Part shown: positions 35,771 through 47,463 of the stretch, piece after piece | How positions within the stretch are numbered: position 1 is the first letter of the stretch | How the letters are laid out: each line of letters opens with the position of its first letter | Source: Hippophae tibetana | Lineage: Eukaryota > Streptophyta > Magnoliopsida > Rosales > Elaeagnaceae | Assembly (NCBI GenBank): GCA_037013495.1 | Contig: CM072803.1 | Coordinates: 15,777,001-15,841,000 of the forward strand | Length of the DNA: 64,000 nucleotides | Reading direction: 5' to 3' | Made by a program: the position numbers and the translations under genes | Notes under the pieces: model-generated | Database searches by the model: none | What the model was told of the DNA's origin: nothing | What the model saw: the letters and a program-made list of their open reading frames with translations, nothing else

Positions 35771-36917
35771 TTTCTTGGATAGAGGGAACCTATCCGAAGA
35801 CTGCTCGACCACAAAGCAAATTGAAGCTAAAATAGGCCGGTATATGATCGAGACAGGCAAATTGTACCGCAAAACCTCACTCGACCCCGGCCTCTTATGC
35901 ATAGCCATTGAAGGAGCTGAAAGAATAATGTCTGAAGCACAAGAGAGAGATTGTGGTTCGCACTCTGGTGGTAAAAGATTATCCCAACAAATTAAGAGAC
36001 AAGGTTATTATTAGTCCACCATGCTAAATGATTGCGTTAAATATGCTCAAAAATGTAACAAATGTCAAAGATTTGGCCCCCTAACCCACATACCTCCCAA
36101 TGTTATGGTGAGAGTAATGAGTCCTTGGCTTTTCTACAAATGCGAACTCGATATTGTAGGGCCTTTACCCATAAACACGGGCTAGAATTCGATAGGAGGA
36201 GGTGATCAAATTCATAAGGAAATCCATAATTTGTCGATTCAGTCTACACAGAGAGCTCGTTACAGATAACGGGCGACAATTCACTGGTCAAAAATTAAAA
36301 GCATTCGCCCTCAAATATAATATCAAGATAAGCCACTCAACACCCTATTATCTTAGGCTAATGGTCAAGCAGAATCCTCCAACAAGTTACTCATCAATTT
36401 ATTAAAGAAAAAATGGAAAGGGCTAAAGAAAGATGGGTAGAAGAGTAACCATGAGCATTATGGGCTGTTAGAACAAACCCCAGAGGAAGTGCAAATGAGA
36501 CCTCCTTCTCCCTAGTATATGGAACCGAGGCGGTCATACCTACCGAAGTAACAATCCCTACCCCTAGATCAATCGTAACAGAGGAACAAAACGAGATAAG
36601 AAGAGTAATCGAGCTCACCCTAGCGAAGGAAAAAAAGGGATGAAGCTTTGAGAAGGGTGATTGAACAAAAAAGAACAATATCAAAATACTACAACAAAAC
36701 CGTGTGATTGAAAACATTTTCTAGGGGTGATTGGGTTCTCAAAAGGGTCTTCCCCAACAAAAAAGAATGGATGGTTGGTAAAATGAGTGCCAATTGGGAG
36801 GGACCTTATCAAATAATGGAGATAATGCCAAGATGGGCCTACTTATTGAAAAGCATTGAAGGCAAGGAAGAGGGCACCAACTGGAATGCCAGACACTTGA
36901 AAAGATACAATTTATAA
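35760..36917 (+). pseudogene. Gypsy integrase
   Basis: The zinc-binding end has YAQKCNKCQRFG at about 36040. The core starts with CELDIVGPLP, then breaks. LVTDNGRQFTG (from about 36255) is the second catalytic region. The stretch between them is shorter than in intact integrases, so part of the core is deleted. 36708-36917 is the C-terminal domain (GDWVLKRVFPNKKE, ending in NARHLKRY). Confidence 0.85.
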
Positions 36918-37009
36918 AAATACATGTATTAACCCATATATCTTTTTTTACAACGATGCACGACGTGTATCTATGAAATAAATTTGTTTTTGCAACAATT
37001 GATCATGTA

Positions 37010-37525
37010 TACAAGATCTTCCCCTTACAATGGGCATAAGAGGATGCACAACTAGATAAATAAATCAAAAAGGGTGCCCTAACAAGTTGAATAGGTCGAG
37101 CGACCCCCCTCGGTCAGAATCCAGGTCGACGCTCTACCAGTTAAAATATATAGAACACCTTGGTCAAGAACCAGATCAAGTCTTTTCCATTATAAATAGG
37201 CATCAGAGGTTGCACACCTAGATAAATAAATCAAGTAGGGCGCCCTAACAAGTTGGAGAGGTCGAGCAACCCACCTCGGTCAGAATCTAGGTCGGCACCC
37301 TACTATTTAAAAAAATAAATATAAAGCACCTCGGTCAAGAACCAAGTTAAGCTTTTTCCATTATAATGAGCATCAGGGGCCGTGCACCTAGATAAATAAA
37401 TTAGGTAGGGCGTCCTAACAAGTGGAAGAGGTCGAGCGACCCATCTCAGTCAGAATCTAAGTTGGCACTTTACCAATTAAAAAAATAAATATAGAGCACC
37501 TCGGTCAAGAGCCAAGTCAGGAATA
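37010..37525 (+). repeat. Three ~177-bp tandem repeats downstream of gypsy pol
   Basis: Units start at about 37012, 37178 and 37355. Each contains CCTAGATAAATAAAT, a CCCTAACAAG/GCCCTAACAAG block, GAGGTCGAGC, a CTCGGTCAGAATC block and CACCTCGGTCAAGA. The copies are clearly related but diverged by several percent. Confidence 0.85.
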
Positions 37526-37714
37526 AATCAAAACCCAACTTCAGTCACTTAGATCCTACTAAATACCTTACAATTGCATTATACCAAACATGCACTATAC
37601 ATTAACACATGCCGCTCTGATTGTTCATTATTAATATATATTATTAATTATTACACACCGCTCATATTGGCCTCATTCAAAACATATACATATATACTAC
37701 AAACTCTTCAAGCG

Positions 37715-39437
37715 CTAGGACATATGGCCAATATCTAGATCATTGTTTTCCTCAACCAAAGGTAATAGTTCATCTTGAATCTCAACAACCTTCCCACGAG
37801 CATATATCACAGGTTCAGGGTGCGTGGGCATCATGGAAAACAACCCCCGCTCCAGTTTCTTGGTAACCTCCATAACCTTGAGAAAAACACTTTCAGATCG
37901 CTTCATATAAAAACTTGTCCAGTGCGATTCTCGGTCAACAAGAACGACCATAGTAGCCAAGGTCCTCTTTTCTCGAGCTTAGATTTGGATTAATTTCTCC
38001 TTACAAGCAACAAGCTCACACACTATCTCTTTAACATCACGTTTTAGTTTCACAACCTCGGCTTTAAGCAAACTAACTTCGTCCTCAAGCCTATCATTAG
38101 CAATACAAAATGTCCGAACTAACTGCCTATTTCCCAATCAGAATCCATAATGCACGAGCAAAAAAGTTAGAGGTACCAACTTTTTTCCCAAAAATGTGAA
38201 TCAAACTATTATTCTCCGACCCCTTTTTACACGAAAGAAAAATTAAATAAATTTTATTTTTTCTCTTTTTCTTTACATAAAAGACAAAAGATAGGTCAAC
38301 ATCATAAATACACAATAAATAGTCAAATTAATTCATTTATTTAATATCACTCACAAGTAGAAGTAAAAGCTTGCGTCTATACAAGCCAAAGAGACATCGA
38401 GCTTTCAAAATTAAATATACAAAAAAAAAAGAAGTAATAAAACAAAACACTCAAGGATTAACAGTCCCTACCCTAGGAACTTCAAGGCCATCCTCGCCAC
38501 CAGAGAAGCCCAACCCTTCCCCCTCCTCCTCAGCTGAGTAGGCTCGATTATAGGGTGGTATAACAAGGATATCTAGAATGCGATAGTAATATTCGCCCAA
38601 ATCTTTCCATTTGGTCTCCATCTTAAAAAGTCTCCATCGCCAACTCATATGCACGCTCAACACTAGACTCGAGCTTCTGTGCCATAGCATCCACGTCAGC
38701 TTTGGCTTGGCGTCGCGCCTCCTCGATAAAGGCCTCAACTTGTCTACGCACCTCCCTCGCACCCTCTTCCAACTCGGTCACTTGCCAAACACTGGCATTA
38801 AGCTCGGAGACTGCTTTCTTCAGCTTCTCCTCTTTATCAATGGTCTAGCTCTCGCAAGCAAAGTCGTGTATTTTGAGCACAATGATGCATGAACATGTTT
38901 CTCCTTAACAAGCTCGGACTTTAAATAGCCCACGTTGTGAGCTCGATCAAAGTCACGAATTAGTATTAACTATACACAAAAAAGCAAAAAAAGGTTAAGC
39001 AAACCAAAATTGAGCTCACACTGCAATGCGCTGAATATTACAAAGAAAAAATATAAACACACCTGACATAGTTGATGGCGAATGATCTCGCAAATATCAA
39101 CCCCCTTGCAAATAGTCACGAGTTACTCTTTGCACCCATCCATTGAGATTTGGATCGTACAATGATTAAGGTACTCGAGTGCTAAGCCTCAATTCAACAC
39201 GACCTCATCAACACTGGCAATAAGGTCCTTAACAATAGCCTTCCTCCTCTTTAAATCCCTTAAAGGATTGCCAGATTCTTTGGAGCCAATAAAGGGAGTT
39301 GAAGACCCAGGATGCTCTGCCAAAGGAGGATAAACTTTCACAGGTTCGGGGTCAAAGGCGGTTTCATTGGCACCAACCTTCTTCTTTTTCTTCTTTAGAG
39401 AAGAGGTACGACCAGATGGTACCAGCTTGCTTCCCAA
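37715..39437 (-). pseudogene. Antisense ORF region of the gypsy element
   Basis: Minus-strand frames at 39437-39189 (lysine-rich, GNPLRDLKRRKAIVKDLI), 38762-38451 (DILVIPPYNRAYSAEEEGEG) and 37960-37715 (hydrophilic, likely helical) follow one another on the minus strand between pol and the right end. They look like exons or fragments of one extra antisense protein. The low sequence complexity and breaks prevent a firm product call. Extra ORFs in this place and orientation are known for Tat elements, but their function is not established. Confidence 0.5.
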
Positions 39438-39618
39438 GGTCTACTTAAGGGCTAAGTCCTGGGTTCGAAAGTTAGGGAGAGTGAATGAAACACGTGTCAG
39501 GAATGGGTCACCTTATTTAGTCAGAAACTAGCTTGAGTATCAACGTCCTACCCTTGGGCCCTACGTGGATATCCCGAGATGCCTTGTACCTTCTACTGAG
39601 CTAAGTGCGGTATAAAAA
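39438..39618. other. Anomalous right end of the nested gypsy element
   Basis: Where a 3' LTR is expected there is unrelated sequence ending in GCGGTATAAAAA directly against the ATTGG duplication. It contains CTGGGTTCGAAA, resembling an internal promoter B box of tRNA-derived elements, but no convincing A box. Nothing else can be assigned. Confidence 0.4.
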
Positions 39619-39780
39619 ATTGGATTAGGGATGTAATGGAGAAGAAGCTACTACAACTTGAGAAGATCAATACAGAGGAAAATGAATCAAACATGTTGAC
39701 GAAAATTCTTCCAAGACATAATTTTGAATATTATCATATCTGTTGGATTGGTAAAGTCTTCCATATAGTTTAGAGTGGTA
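39619..39780 (+). pseudogene. Copia RNase H, 3' end after the gypsy insertion
   Basis: The frame reads WIRDVMEKKLLQLEKINTEE and then MLTKILPRHNFE, the C-terminus of a TNT1-like polyprotein. It continues the frame cut at 31103. A TAG at about 39769 ends it. Confidence 0.88.
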
Positions 39781-40316
39781 GATTTATAAGCCCTACCCAC
39801 GTGGAAGGAAGAAAATAACAAATAATATACAACTCCTTTGGTTAAACCACAAAAAGGAAGAGAGAATTTGGCATGTGAAAAAAAAATGAACATTTTGAAT
39901 CTTTATAAATAGAGAGGAATATAGCTGAAGGAAATGGTGGTTTTTTTTTGCATAGAACTGAGTAATGCACACCAAAGAAGAGAAACAAAGCAAAATTAAA
40001 GGAATAATTTTCTTTGATAAAAAATAATATTATGTGTATGAGAGAGAATATTTTAGAAAAATATCACAAATATTTTTCTAAAAAAAGAGTGACAAAATAG
40101 TGAGTTTGGAAAACACTTGTACGTCATTATTTTAAATTTATCTCAATTTATTGTATTACGTCTCAATTTGTACCAATTAATTTTATTAGTGGAAAAAGAT
40201 TTTTCAGAGTTTGTCCCGTGAACTTAACAAAAAAAAAAAGGTAAATCACGTTAAATTACCAGTGTTATTATTTTACTCTGTTAAATTTATTTTATTTTTA
40301 CCCTGTGTGTCCCACA
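39735..40316 (+). repeat. 3' LTR of the split Copia element (left edge uncertain)
   Basis: Aligns with 26731-27336. Both contain a plant-type TATA region (TCTTTATAAATAGAGAGG at 39899-39916), AATGGTGGTTTTTTT, GAGTTTGTCCCGTG and a final GTGTCCCACA/GTGTCCCAACA. It ends at 40316. Confidence 0.8.
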
Positions 40317-40581
40317 CCATAGTATGCATAAATTTAGTACAAGGAACAATGATTTTTAAGACAAATGTTACATGCAGACGGCAAATTATTAGCCGGAAGT
40401 AAACACAACAGCTTACTGCTGTTATGATGAATACCATATTGTAAAAAACTGCCTACTCGACTTCCACCAAATTAGAAATCTTAACAGTGAACACAAGAGT
40501 TCTAAAGCAACTTCAAAAGAAGTTTTTTTTTTTTTTTTCTGGGGGAACGAACAAAACTTCAGAAGTAGTAGATTGATGGTC
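40317..40581. other. 3' flank of MET1
   Basis: Short non-coding gap between the Copia 3' LTR and the MET1 stop codon. It contains a T homopolymer of about 16 bases near 40525 and probably the MET1 3' untranslated region. Confidence 0.5.
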
Positions 40582-42895
40582 CTATTTCTTGTTGAAAATA
40601 CCAAAAAGGGACTTTATGGCATTGATGGCATTCTCATTAAAGAATGATTCGTCAAATCTTTTTAATAGAGGCTCAAAATCATCAGACGTTCTTAGATTCA
40701 CAAGGTCTGGATCTGTCTCAATTCTCTGTTCACAAGGCAACAGCAACAACAATCTTAGAATGGCTTCCATTGTTTTTCTTTATAATGATCTCTATTATAT
40801 AAATAGTGGATCATGCTATCTTCATATATTTCATTACCTTGAAGTCTTCAAACCCAGCTTCCAAGGCATCCTCAAGAGCAGAGAGCCCAGCTTGTATCTT
40901 TTGAAGGAATTAAAAAAAAAAAATTTAGAAAAGAATTAGTTTTAGTCAATATTTATATAATAAGATATAGCATATGAGATGCTATCCCTTTCAAAGCGAA
41001 GCATAATATAAGAGATTGAAGAGTTTGGTTTCCAAAAGGTATCCAGAAATGCACAAGTACTCAGTTTTTATCTTAATGTTCCTTGTAAGTTGGTATGCCA
41101 GTTTACCATGTTAAATTCAAATGGAGAGCTAAAAAAGGGTTTAATAAGTGATAAATTCCATTACAATATAACATAATTTTTCTAGAAAAGTCATACAAGT
41201 AAACCTTAGTAAAATCTGACGCAGGGGTGCAAGCCAGATGACAGAGTATATGATGATATATAGCACTGGACGATTTGCTTGCAAAGAAAGAGGAGGAATA
41301 CCTGATTAAGCTTAGAATAACAGCAAGCAACATTGTAACTTGCTACTGAGGATTCATCCTGAGCAGGTTTTGATCCCAAAACAGATTCAAATTTCTCCAA
41401 TGCTTCCTCATATTTGGAATTTCTTATATCAATCAAATGAAAATAAAAAGAAACAGAAGGCTATCAGCTAATGCATCTTCGATTATTTGCAGCTCATAAA
41501 CATAGAAAAGTCTGTGTGCCAAGATGATATACAATCTAAAAACGCCTTCTTAGTTAAAAAAAAAGTAACCACAATTGTTGTTCAATTTTCTTTTCTTTAT
41601 ATCGTATTATATTAAGTAGAGGCTCGGGAACAATCTGAAAAGGAAATAAGTGAATTTCTCGGTCATACCTGTAAAGCTGCAGTCCATCTCGAAGATCCCT
41701 TTCTCTACGTTGTTTCTGTTCTTTTTTCTTCAAGTAATTTTGCATCTGAAATCATTTACACAACAATTTCTTAAAATATTTCTGCATACAAGAAGCGCAG
41801 TAGAAGTTTAAGATCTTAAATGGACATATGCTCACTTGGATTTCCCTGACTCTGTTGCTAATAACACCAGAGTTCCTTTCAGCTCTGATAATCTCCTTCT
41901 CTGTTAATTCACCGGTATTCTCCATCTTTCCTAAAAACACACAACAATTGAAATCTTGGACTAAGTTGAGTAAAGAATAAATGAGGAACAGACTAGAGCA
42001 ATTACCAATTTATATTCTAATTGTTAAGATGATGAGCAAGATAAGAAAACAAATTAGCATATTCTTGCTGTTCCTAAACCTTAATGCTGAATGCTGAACT
42101 TAGTGATCAGATCAGATTGACATGGAAGTTAATGGAAAAAAATGTGAACTAACCATATCTCCTTTGCATTTTCATGAGAAGAGGACCAACCCTTTGGCGA
42201 ATGGTGTACATTGTCCTCCCATATTCGGCTGCAGGCCATATTTCCTCACCAAAAACTGCACTGTACAGATTTTACAACACAAGTAATTTTTATTATTATT
42301 TTTAAATTGAGCATAAGTCATATCCCTAGATACAAATCCACAACATCGAATATGCTAATGAAAATAGCAGTGTTGCTCTAGCTAGCCTCTTTGCATGAAC
42401 CCAACGCAGTATTAGAAAAGTTCAATTAGCAAACATTGAAGTCAAGATACAGATTATACAATAGACCATAAAGTTTAAGGGAAAGGAAATGGAGAAGCAA
42501 AAGCAGAACCTGGTGGCAAGTACTTTATCACCGACAGTGAACATTCCAGACTTGTCAGCAGAACCTCCAGCTGCAATGGCGTCAATATAAGTTCTACCGT
42601 CTGGACCCTTGGCGAACTTCAGACCAAAAGGCTGCACCAATTCCACTTCATACTCTTCATATTTCTGTTCTCCACCTTCCTCGGCCATCGATTGGGACTC
42701 CGTTTCCGATGCTTTCACTATCAAAAACCTTGATTTTGTCAAATGGGTAATGCCAAAACTGCTTGAACAGGTGATGGGCAGCGAAGAATACTTCAACTGA
42801 GGTAGGTTTAGCTGCTTCGTTATGGTAAGAATGATTCTTCTAGGCAACGGTGGAGAAGAACAAAGGGAAGGTTTACTAGTCGGAGCTATTGACAT
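40582..42895 (-). CDS. MET1: MET1-like thylakoid PDZ-TPR protein (7 exons)
   Basis: Nuclear-encoded chloroplast protein that in Arabidopsis (also called ZKT) associates with photosystem II core proteins and promotes supercomplex assembly. Exons on the minus strand: 42895-42510, 42260-42154, 41930-41836, 41745-41669, 41422-41302, 40897-40838, 40725-40582. All borders are GT-AG and the frame closes at 329 aa, near the ~335 aa family length I recall. Residues 1 to about 65 are Ser/Pro/Arg-rich, a transit peptide. The PDZ domain is at about 78-175 (VELVQPFGLKFAKGPDGRTY, SADKSGMFTVGDKVLATS). A basic helical linker follows (MQNYLKKKEQKQRRERDLRD). A TPR region occupies about 225-300 (SKYEEALEKFESVLGSKP, SVASYNVACCYSKLNQ). 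The C-terminus is NAINAIKSLFG. The gene is intact and probably functional. Confidence 0.95.
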
Positions 42896-43129
42896 GGTTG
42901 CCTGTGGACAATCTTTACAATTGGCTCAGACTTCAGAGAACCCGATCTTTGAATTAGACAACTAAAATTTGTTGGTCATTTGTGTTGTTGGACGACTACT
43001 TCAGCTTTCATAGATTGGTTTCGATTCTCAAAGCAAAACTTGGGTTTGGATTACCCTTTACAGTCACACACTTCACTAGTGGCTCTGATTAGGAGCTGTG
43101 TTTTCTGTACTTAATAGATTTTATGTTGC

Positions 43130-43135
43130 CACGTG
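43130..43135. promoter_or_regulatory. G-box (CACGTG) upstream of MET1
   Basis: CACGTG in the context GCCACGTGTAA lies 235 bp upstream of the MET1 start codon. G-boxes bind bZIP and bHLH factors such as HY5 and PIFs and are common in light-regulated photosynthesis genes. A single match in this position is plausible but unproven. Confidence 0.35.
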
Positions 43136-44033
43136 TAACCATTGGGTGGTTGGTTTCATTAAAAATATATATAAATTGTTGCGCAATAATATTATTAAAA
43201 TTTATTTTTGTTATTGACATTTTATCTATTAAATTTTTGTTAATGTCAATTATCTATTATATTGTTATAGCTATTATATTTAGAACAACTATTGTTACTG
43301 GCCTGCTTCAAGCACCTATAATAAGTTTTAGCATATGGTAGATTAGATGTGAAGTCGGATAAAAATGTTAAAACTTAAAAAGAAAAAAAAGTTTTGTGTT
43401 AATTCACAATGTATTTAAGTTAAGTATATTTTGTAATGAAATTTTTTCAAATGTTATCGTGTAATAGATTTAATTTAAACTATTTTGTGAATTTTTACAA
43501 AAATCTTTCTTATTTTATGATTATGATTATGATTATGATTATGATTATGATTATTATTATTATTTTCACTTTTGATCATCTTAATCAAATATCCAAAAGG
43601 ACCCTTTATTTTTCTTCTCAGTTTTGGATAAGAATTTTATTTCTGGATTAGAGATAGGACGCCTATCTCTTCAAAAGGAAGAATGTGGGCATATCTCTAA
43701 AATAGTAATTGTTTTCATCCAAGAAAGTTGGCAATGAACAATCAGCTCCAGCCTCCAAACCATACAGTTTGATCCCTGGATCACATTATTAGTGACATGT
43801 TTTGTTTTGAAACTGAAGCTTCTAAGCTTGAGATTAAATCTTTACTTCACCTTACCTGCCTAGTGCCTACTACAGTTGTTACAGGACTCTTTTGAATAAA
43901 AATTTCCCCAGACCACGTAGAAATAAAAGTTACACAGACCTTTCAATTCAAAAGTATAATTTATATGAAAATCAATTAAACTAACACTGAATATTAAAAA
44001 AGAGCACTTTAACAGACTCCTTGATAAAAAAAT
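43136..44033. other. Intergenic region between MET1 and the Pumilio gene
   Basis: AT-rich, no gene seen. It carries a hexanucleotide microsatellite at 43518-43564 and, at its right side, the 3' untranslated region of the Pumilio gene. Confidence 0.5.
43518..43564 (+). repeat. TGATTA hexanucleotide microsatellite
   Basis: Seven tandem TGATTA-type units grade into a TTA trinucleotide run. Likely length-polymorphic. Confidence 0.9.
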
Positions 44034-47000
44034 TCATTTCTTCAAATTATTGCTTGAGAGCACTTTCTTTCCATATGGACTCGTCCGTAGAACAGGGACA
44101 TGCAGTTTTATGGTTTCCACCAATTTTGCCCTAAGACTTCCCTGCTCAGCAACACACGAGACATGACTGTATTACCAAATACACAAACAAACACATAGTT
44201 GTCTTGTGCTTACCAAATTAAACATCTTTTTAGTGTATATTATTATCACATAGATGGCATGAAACAAATAACTTTAACAAACCTTTGATTGATTTAGTGC
44301 TGCTTGAATAACATAATTTCCATAAGGATCCTGAATGATTTGATCTAGACGTGGATTATATATAAGCTCCTGAATGATACGATTACGACGTTCTTCACTT
44401 GTGTATTTTATGGTTTTCTCCACTACATTACTGCTGTGTTTCTGCATTGACAGATCACCATAGTTTCCATCCAGCTGATCGAGAATATCACCCATTGCCC
44501 ATGGAAGCTGCAGCTCAAACACGAATTGCACAACATAGTTCCTACATGATTTAAACTTTTTACCTTAATACTGAAAATACGATCATTGATTTCTAAAGTA
44601 TAAACATCAACAAAAAAAAAAACATTCCACGAGTCAAACTAACATTGTAGAAGCCGCATTATTGACATTTAATAATATATTTCAAGAGAACAAAATTAAT
44701 AATAGTCGTTGATTCTGTTCCCATTACATACACTTTTTTCCATTTTTATAAACATGGACTAATATGAATCTCTCATTTCAAGGGTCACTGTGAATGAGAC
44801 ACTTGGATGATTCTTGTCTTAAGACATAACTCAATAGGAGTTGCATATATAGAAAACCAAATCAAAGCTAAAACCCCTTAAAAGATTTGGAGTGAATTTC
44901 ACTATTCAGACCAAAAAATTTACTATGCTTCTTTAAATTGAGTCAAGTCAAGGACTTGTTATCTTAAAAGTTTCTATCTTTTCCCCTTAAATAACTTTTT
45001 CTTAAAGAAGCAAAGTGAAACAAGTTCATCTAAATGTATCTCTTTATTATTGTATACTCTGCATTAACATAACTTACCTGGTCAAAACAAATTTCATCTA
45101 AATGCCTCCATGAAATAGTAGTTGATGACATATGGTGTTTGTTACTGATGAATAAGACACAATATTGAGGTCATGGAAAAGAAAGAAAGAATAGAATACC
45201 CAAATGGATCTTGGGAAAGGATTAGTGCATTGGAAGTGATCTCATGTACTAAACGACGTCTCTTCTCACCATCAGAACAGCTAAGACATTTCTGAAGCAC
45301 GCAACAGCCATGTCGGTCTGTTGCAAGCTCAACACAGTTAGCAGTTACAGCTTCATACATAAACTGCCAAAAGAAGCCATCCTTGTTTTATTACATGATA
45401 GAAATGTTGAATTCAAAACAGAAAAATGTCAAATACTAAGTTTCACAACCCTTTGCAACATAAAAAGAAAGTAAGAAAGAAACAGAGAAACAAAGATGAG
45501 AAAAGAAAGTCACAAAAGACCATTTGATTTTTCTTGTAAGCTTTAAACAGAATTGTCATCAATGTTGTCACCTATAAATGACCATTTGAAATTTAATGGG
45601 CTTTGTTTGCAGTGCCAAACGTCTTTTCAGCACATGAAATTCATGTTTACATGACGTAATCTTAAGCTTGGCTGAAAAATTCTTATCCTTACCTCAATAT
45701 ATTCAGGCATCAAGTACTGCAAACAACGTTGAGCTACATGGTTTCCATTCATGTTCTTAATTAAAGTCAGTATACCAGGCTTTAATGCAGAAACAACCAA
45801 AGAAAACTGCTCTGGAGTCTTAAGGGTTTCAATGACCTTTTGAACAACTCGAGTTCTGTGGTTGAGAAGAAGTAATATTAATTTCAAGGAATAGTAATAG
45901 TAGTTCTACACAATGTAAGACATACATACATGCATAGACAAAAAACAATGAAGGCAATCATGCACAATGCAAGAGAGAGACAGAGAGAACAAACCCATGC
46001 ATATCACAGGAAATTCTAACAAGTTCTACTGACTTTCTTGTGACTGAATGTAGTATTTGCATCCGCTGATCCTCATTGCACACTTCAAGAAGTTTCTGTA
46101 TTAGATAATTACCAAAGGGATCTGTCATAAGCTCAATAATGTGATCTATAATTTCAACAAAAATCTTTTCAGTATCTTTTTGGGTGCCTTCTGCAAATTT
46201 TCTTTGTAAGAAACGACAACCATTTTGATCTTTTGCCATTAAATAAATTCTACCCGAGACGTCATCCAGAGAGTAATGTTTTTGAGGCAGTGGCTTTGGA
46301 TCATTATTTCTAATATCTGCATTATCACGATTCAAGTTATCTAACATAAAACTTCCAGCACTAAGAGAAGATAAGTTACGAGCATTTGAGTGAACTTTTC
46401 CATTTTGAGCAAATGATTCCTCCATCCCAACAGAGCCGAATTTAATAAGATCTCTATGTGATATTGAAGTTGGAACCATTTCAGGGAAATTCTGCTTTCC
46501 AGCTTTATCCAAAGCTTTCATTACATTATAATTATAATCTTTTGAAAAAAAGGCAGGATTTGACTGGTGTAAACCCATGGTGATTGCATGATTGTCCCAA
46601 AAACGTTCAAGTTGGTGAGTAAATGGAACCTCAAAATGTGGTTGCCGCCCACACGGAACATTACTGTTTTTTTGCAGCAGGTGCTGACCTTCCAAATCTA
46701 ATCGATGATTTTGAAGCTGTTGCGAGCATGGATAACGTTGTGGCATCCTATAATATTCTTTGTCTACCATATTTCTCCAAAAAATTTGGTGTTGTTGGTT
46801 ATCATGTTGAGGTTGTAGATAAGGAAGCCGAGATTGTGCATCTAAGAACAAGTGTTGTTCATGATCAGAGTCAGACAATATATGCATGCCTGGAGCGGGC
46901 ACATTAGGAAGGATCTGAAAAGCACCGTGTATTGAATGTGGTAGTGCTGGAACAGCAGACCGGAAAGTTTCAATTGGCTGGCAATAAGTGACTTGGCATC

Positions 47001-47463
47001 CCTGGAGTTGTTGTTCAGGATTGAATTTGGACAGGTTTAAAGTTTCTTGGCCAAGTTTTGTCCCATTATTAAACTCATAAAGGCCACAATGAGGAGCAAC
47101 CGTTAATGGAGAAGTAGCAGTATTTGACCTTTGTTTCCTTAGGCCACCATTTAGGAATTTTCCATCCAATAAAATAGAAGGATTCTGAAAGGATTTACGA
47201 GTTGACAAAGGAGAATTATTACTGGCTTCCTGCAGGTTCAACTCATAATGAAAGCTCAGTTGTGCAAAGGCAGAGTTCAAGGGTTGAGATTGAACCCTTT
47301 TGGTGGGTGACCGTTCAATTTTATTCAGGATCTTCATGTTGTTGTTGTTTTGTTGTTCTGTAGATTCTTCAACATGTGGATTGGCTGAAGTAACGTTGGG
47401 TATTTCACCAAGAAGTTTCTCAAATTCATCAAACTTTAGTCTCCTTTTTACTTGTTGATCCAT
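44034..47463 (-). CDS. Pumilio-family RNA-binding protein, APUM12-like (5 coding exons)
   Basis: Cytoplasmic post-transcriptional regulator that binds mRNA 3' untranslated regions. Exons on the minus strand: 47463-45995, 45855-45693, 45363-45200, 44541-44283, 44141-44034. All introns are GT-AG and the frame closes at 720 aa. The N-terminal ~395 residues are Asn/Gln/Ser-rich and probably disordered. The C-terminal PUF domain (about 396-720) has all eight repeats, with base-contact segments CRFLQ, NYLIQ, TRVVQ, NHVAQ, CCVLQ, NYVVQ, SNVVE and NYVIQ in order. These largely match the classic PUM code, predicting a UGUA-type target, except that repeat 1 has Cys and repeat 5 lacks the stacking Arg. 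The C-terminus is SPYGKKVLSSNNLKK. An untranslated first exon near 47931-48000 with an intron at 47930-47500 is likely. Resemblance suggests the APUM7-12 group. Confidence 0.94.

Larger units (their letters stand above)
31099..39623 (+). mobile_element. Tat-lineage Ty3/gypsy element nested in the Copia element
   Basis: The insertion occupies 31104-39618 between two copies of ATTGG (31099-31103, 39619-39623), a 5-bp target duplication that restores the Copia frame exactly. Order inside: 5' LTR, gag, protease, reverse transcriptase, RNase H, a second RNase H, integrase, tandem repeats, antisense ORFs. A second RNase H and extra ORFs after pol are known for the Tat lineage. No copy of the 5' LTR exists at the right end, which ends ...GCGGTATAAAAA rather than in CA. 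The element is therefore either truncated or chimeric at its 3' side. Confidence 0.8.
26630..40316 (+). mobile_element. TNT1-type Ty1/copia element, split by a nested gypsy element
   Basis: The left part (26630-31103) holds the 5' LTR, gag, protease, integrase, reverse transcriptase and most of RNase H. The right part (39619-40316) holds the last ~45 codons of RNase H and the 3' LTR. The reading across the break is continuous: RYHW before 31103 and IRDVMEKKLLQLEKI after 39623, a conserved TNT1-family ending (KHMDVRYHW-IRD). The two LTRs are clearly related but diverged with indels. Several W codons have become TGA and frames are shifted, so the element is dead. The outer target duplication was not identified. 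Confidence 0.9.

Noticed and set aside
39440..39618. tRNA-derived SINE at the right end of the nested gypsy element
   Set aside because: A B-box-like GGTTCGAAA and an A-rich end are present, but there is no convincing A box at the right distance.
46623..46907. Plus-strand 94-codon frame inside the Pumilio gene
   Set aside because: Antisense to a clear coding exon and without any domain.
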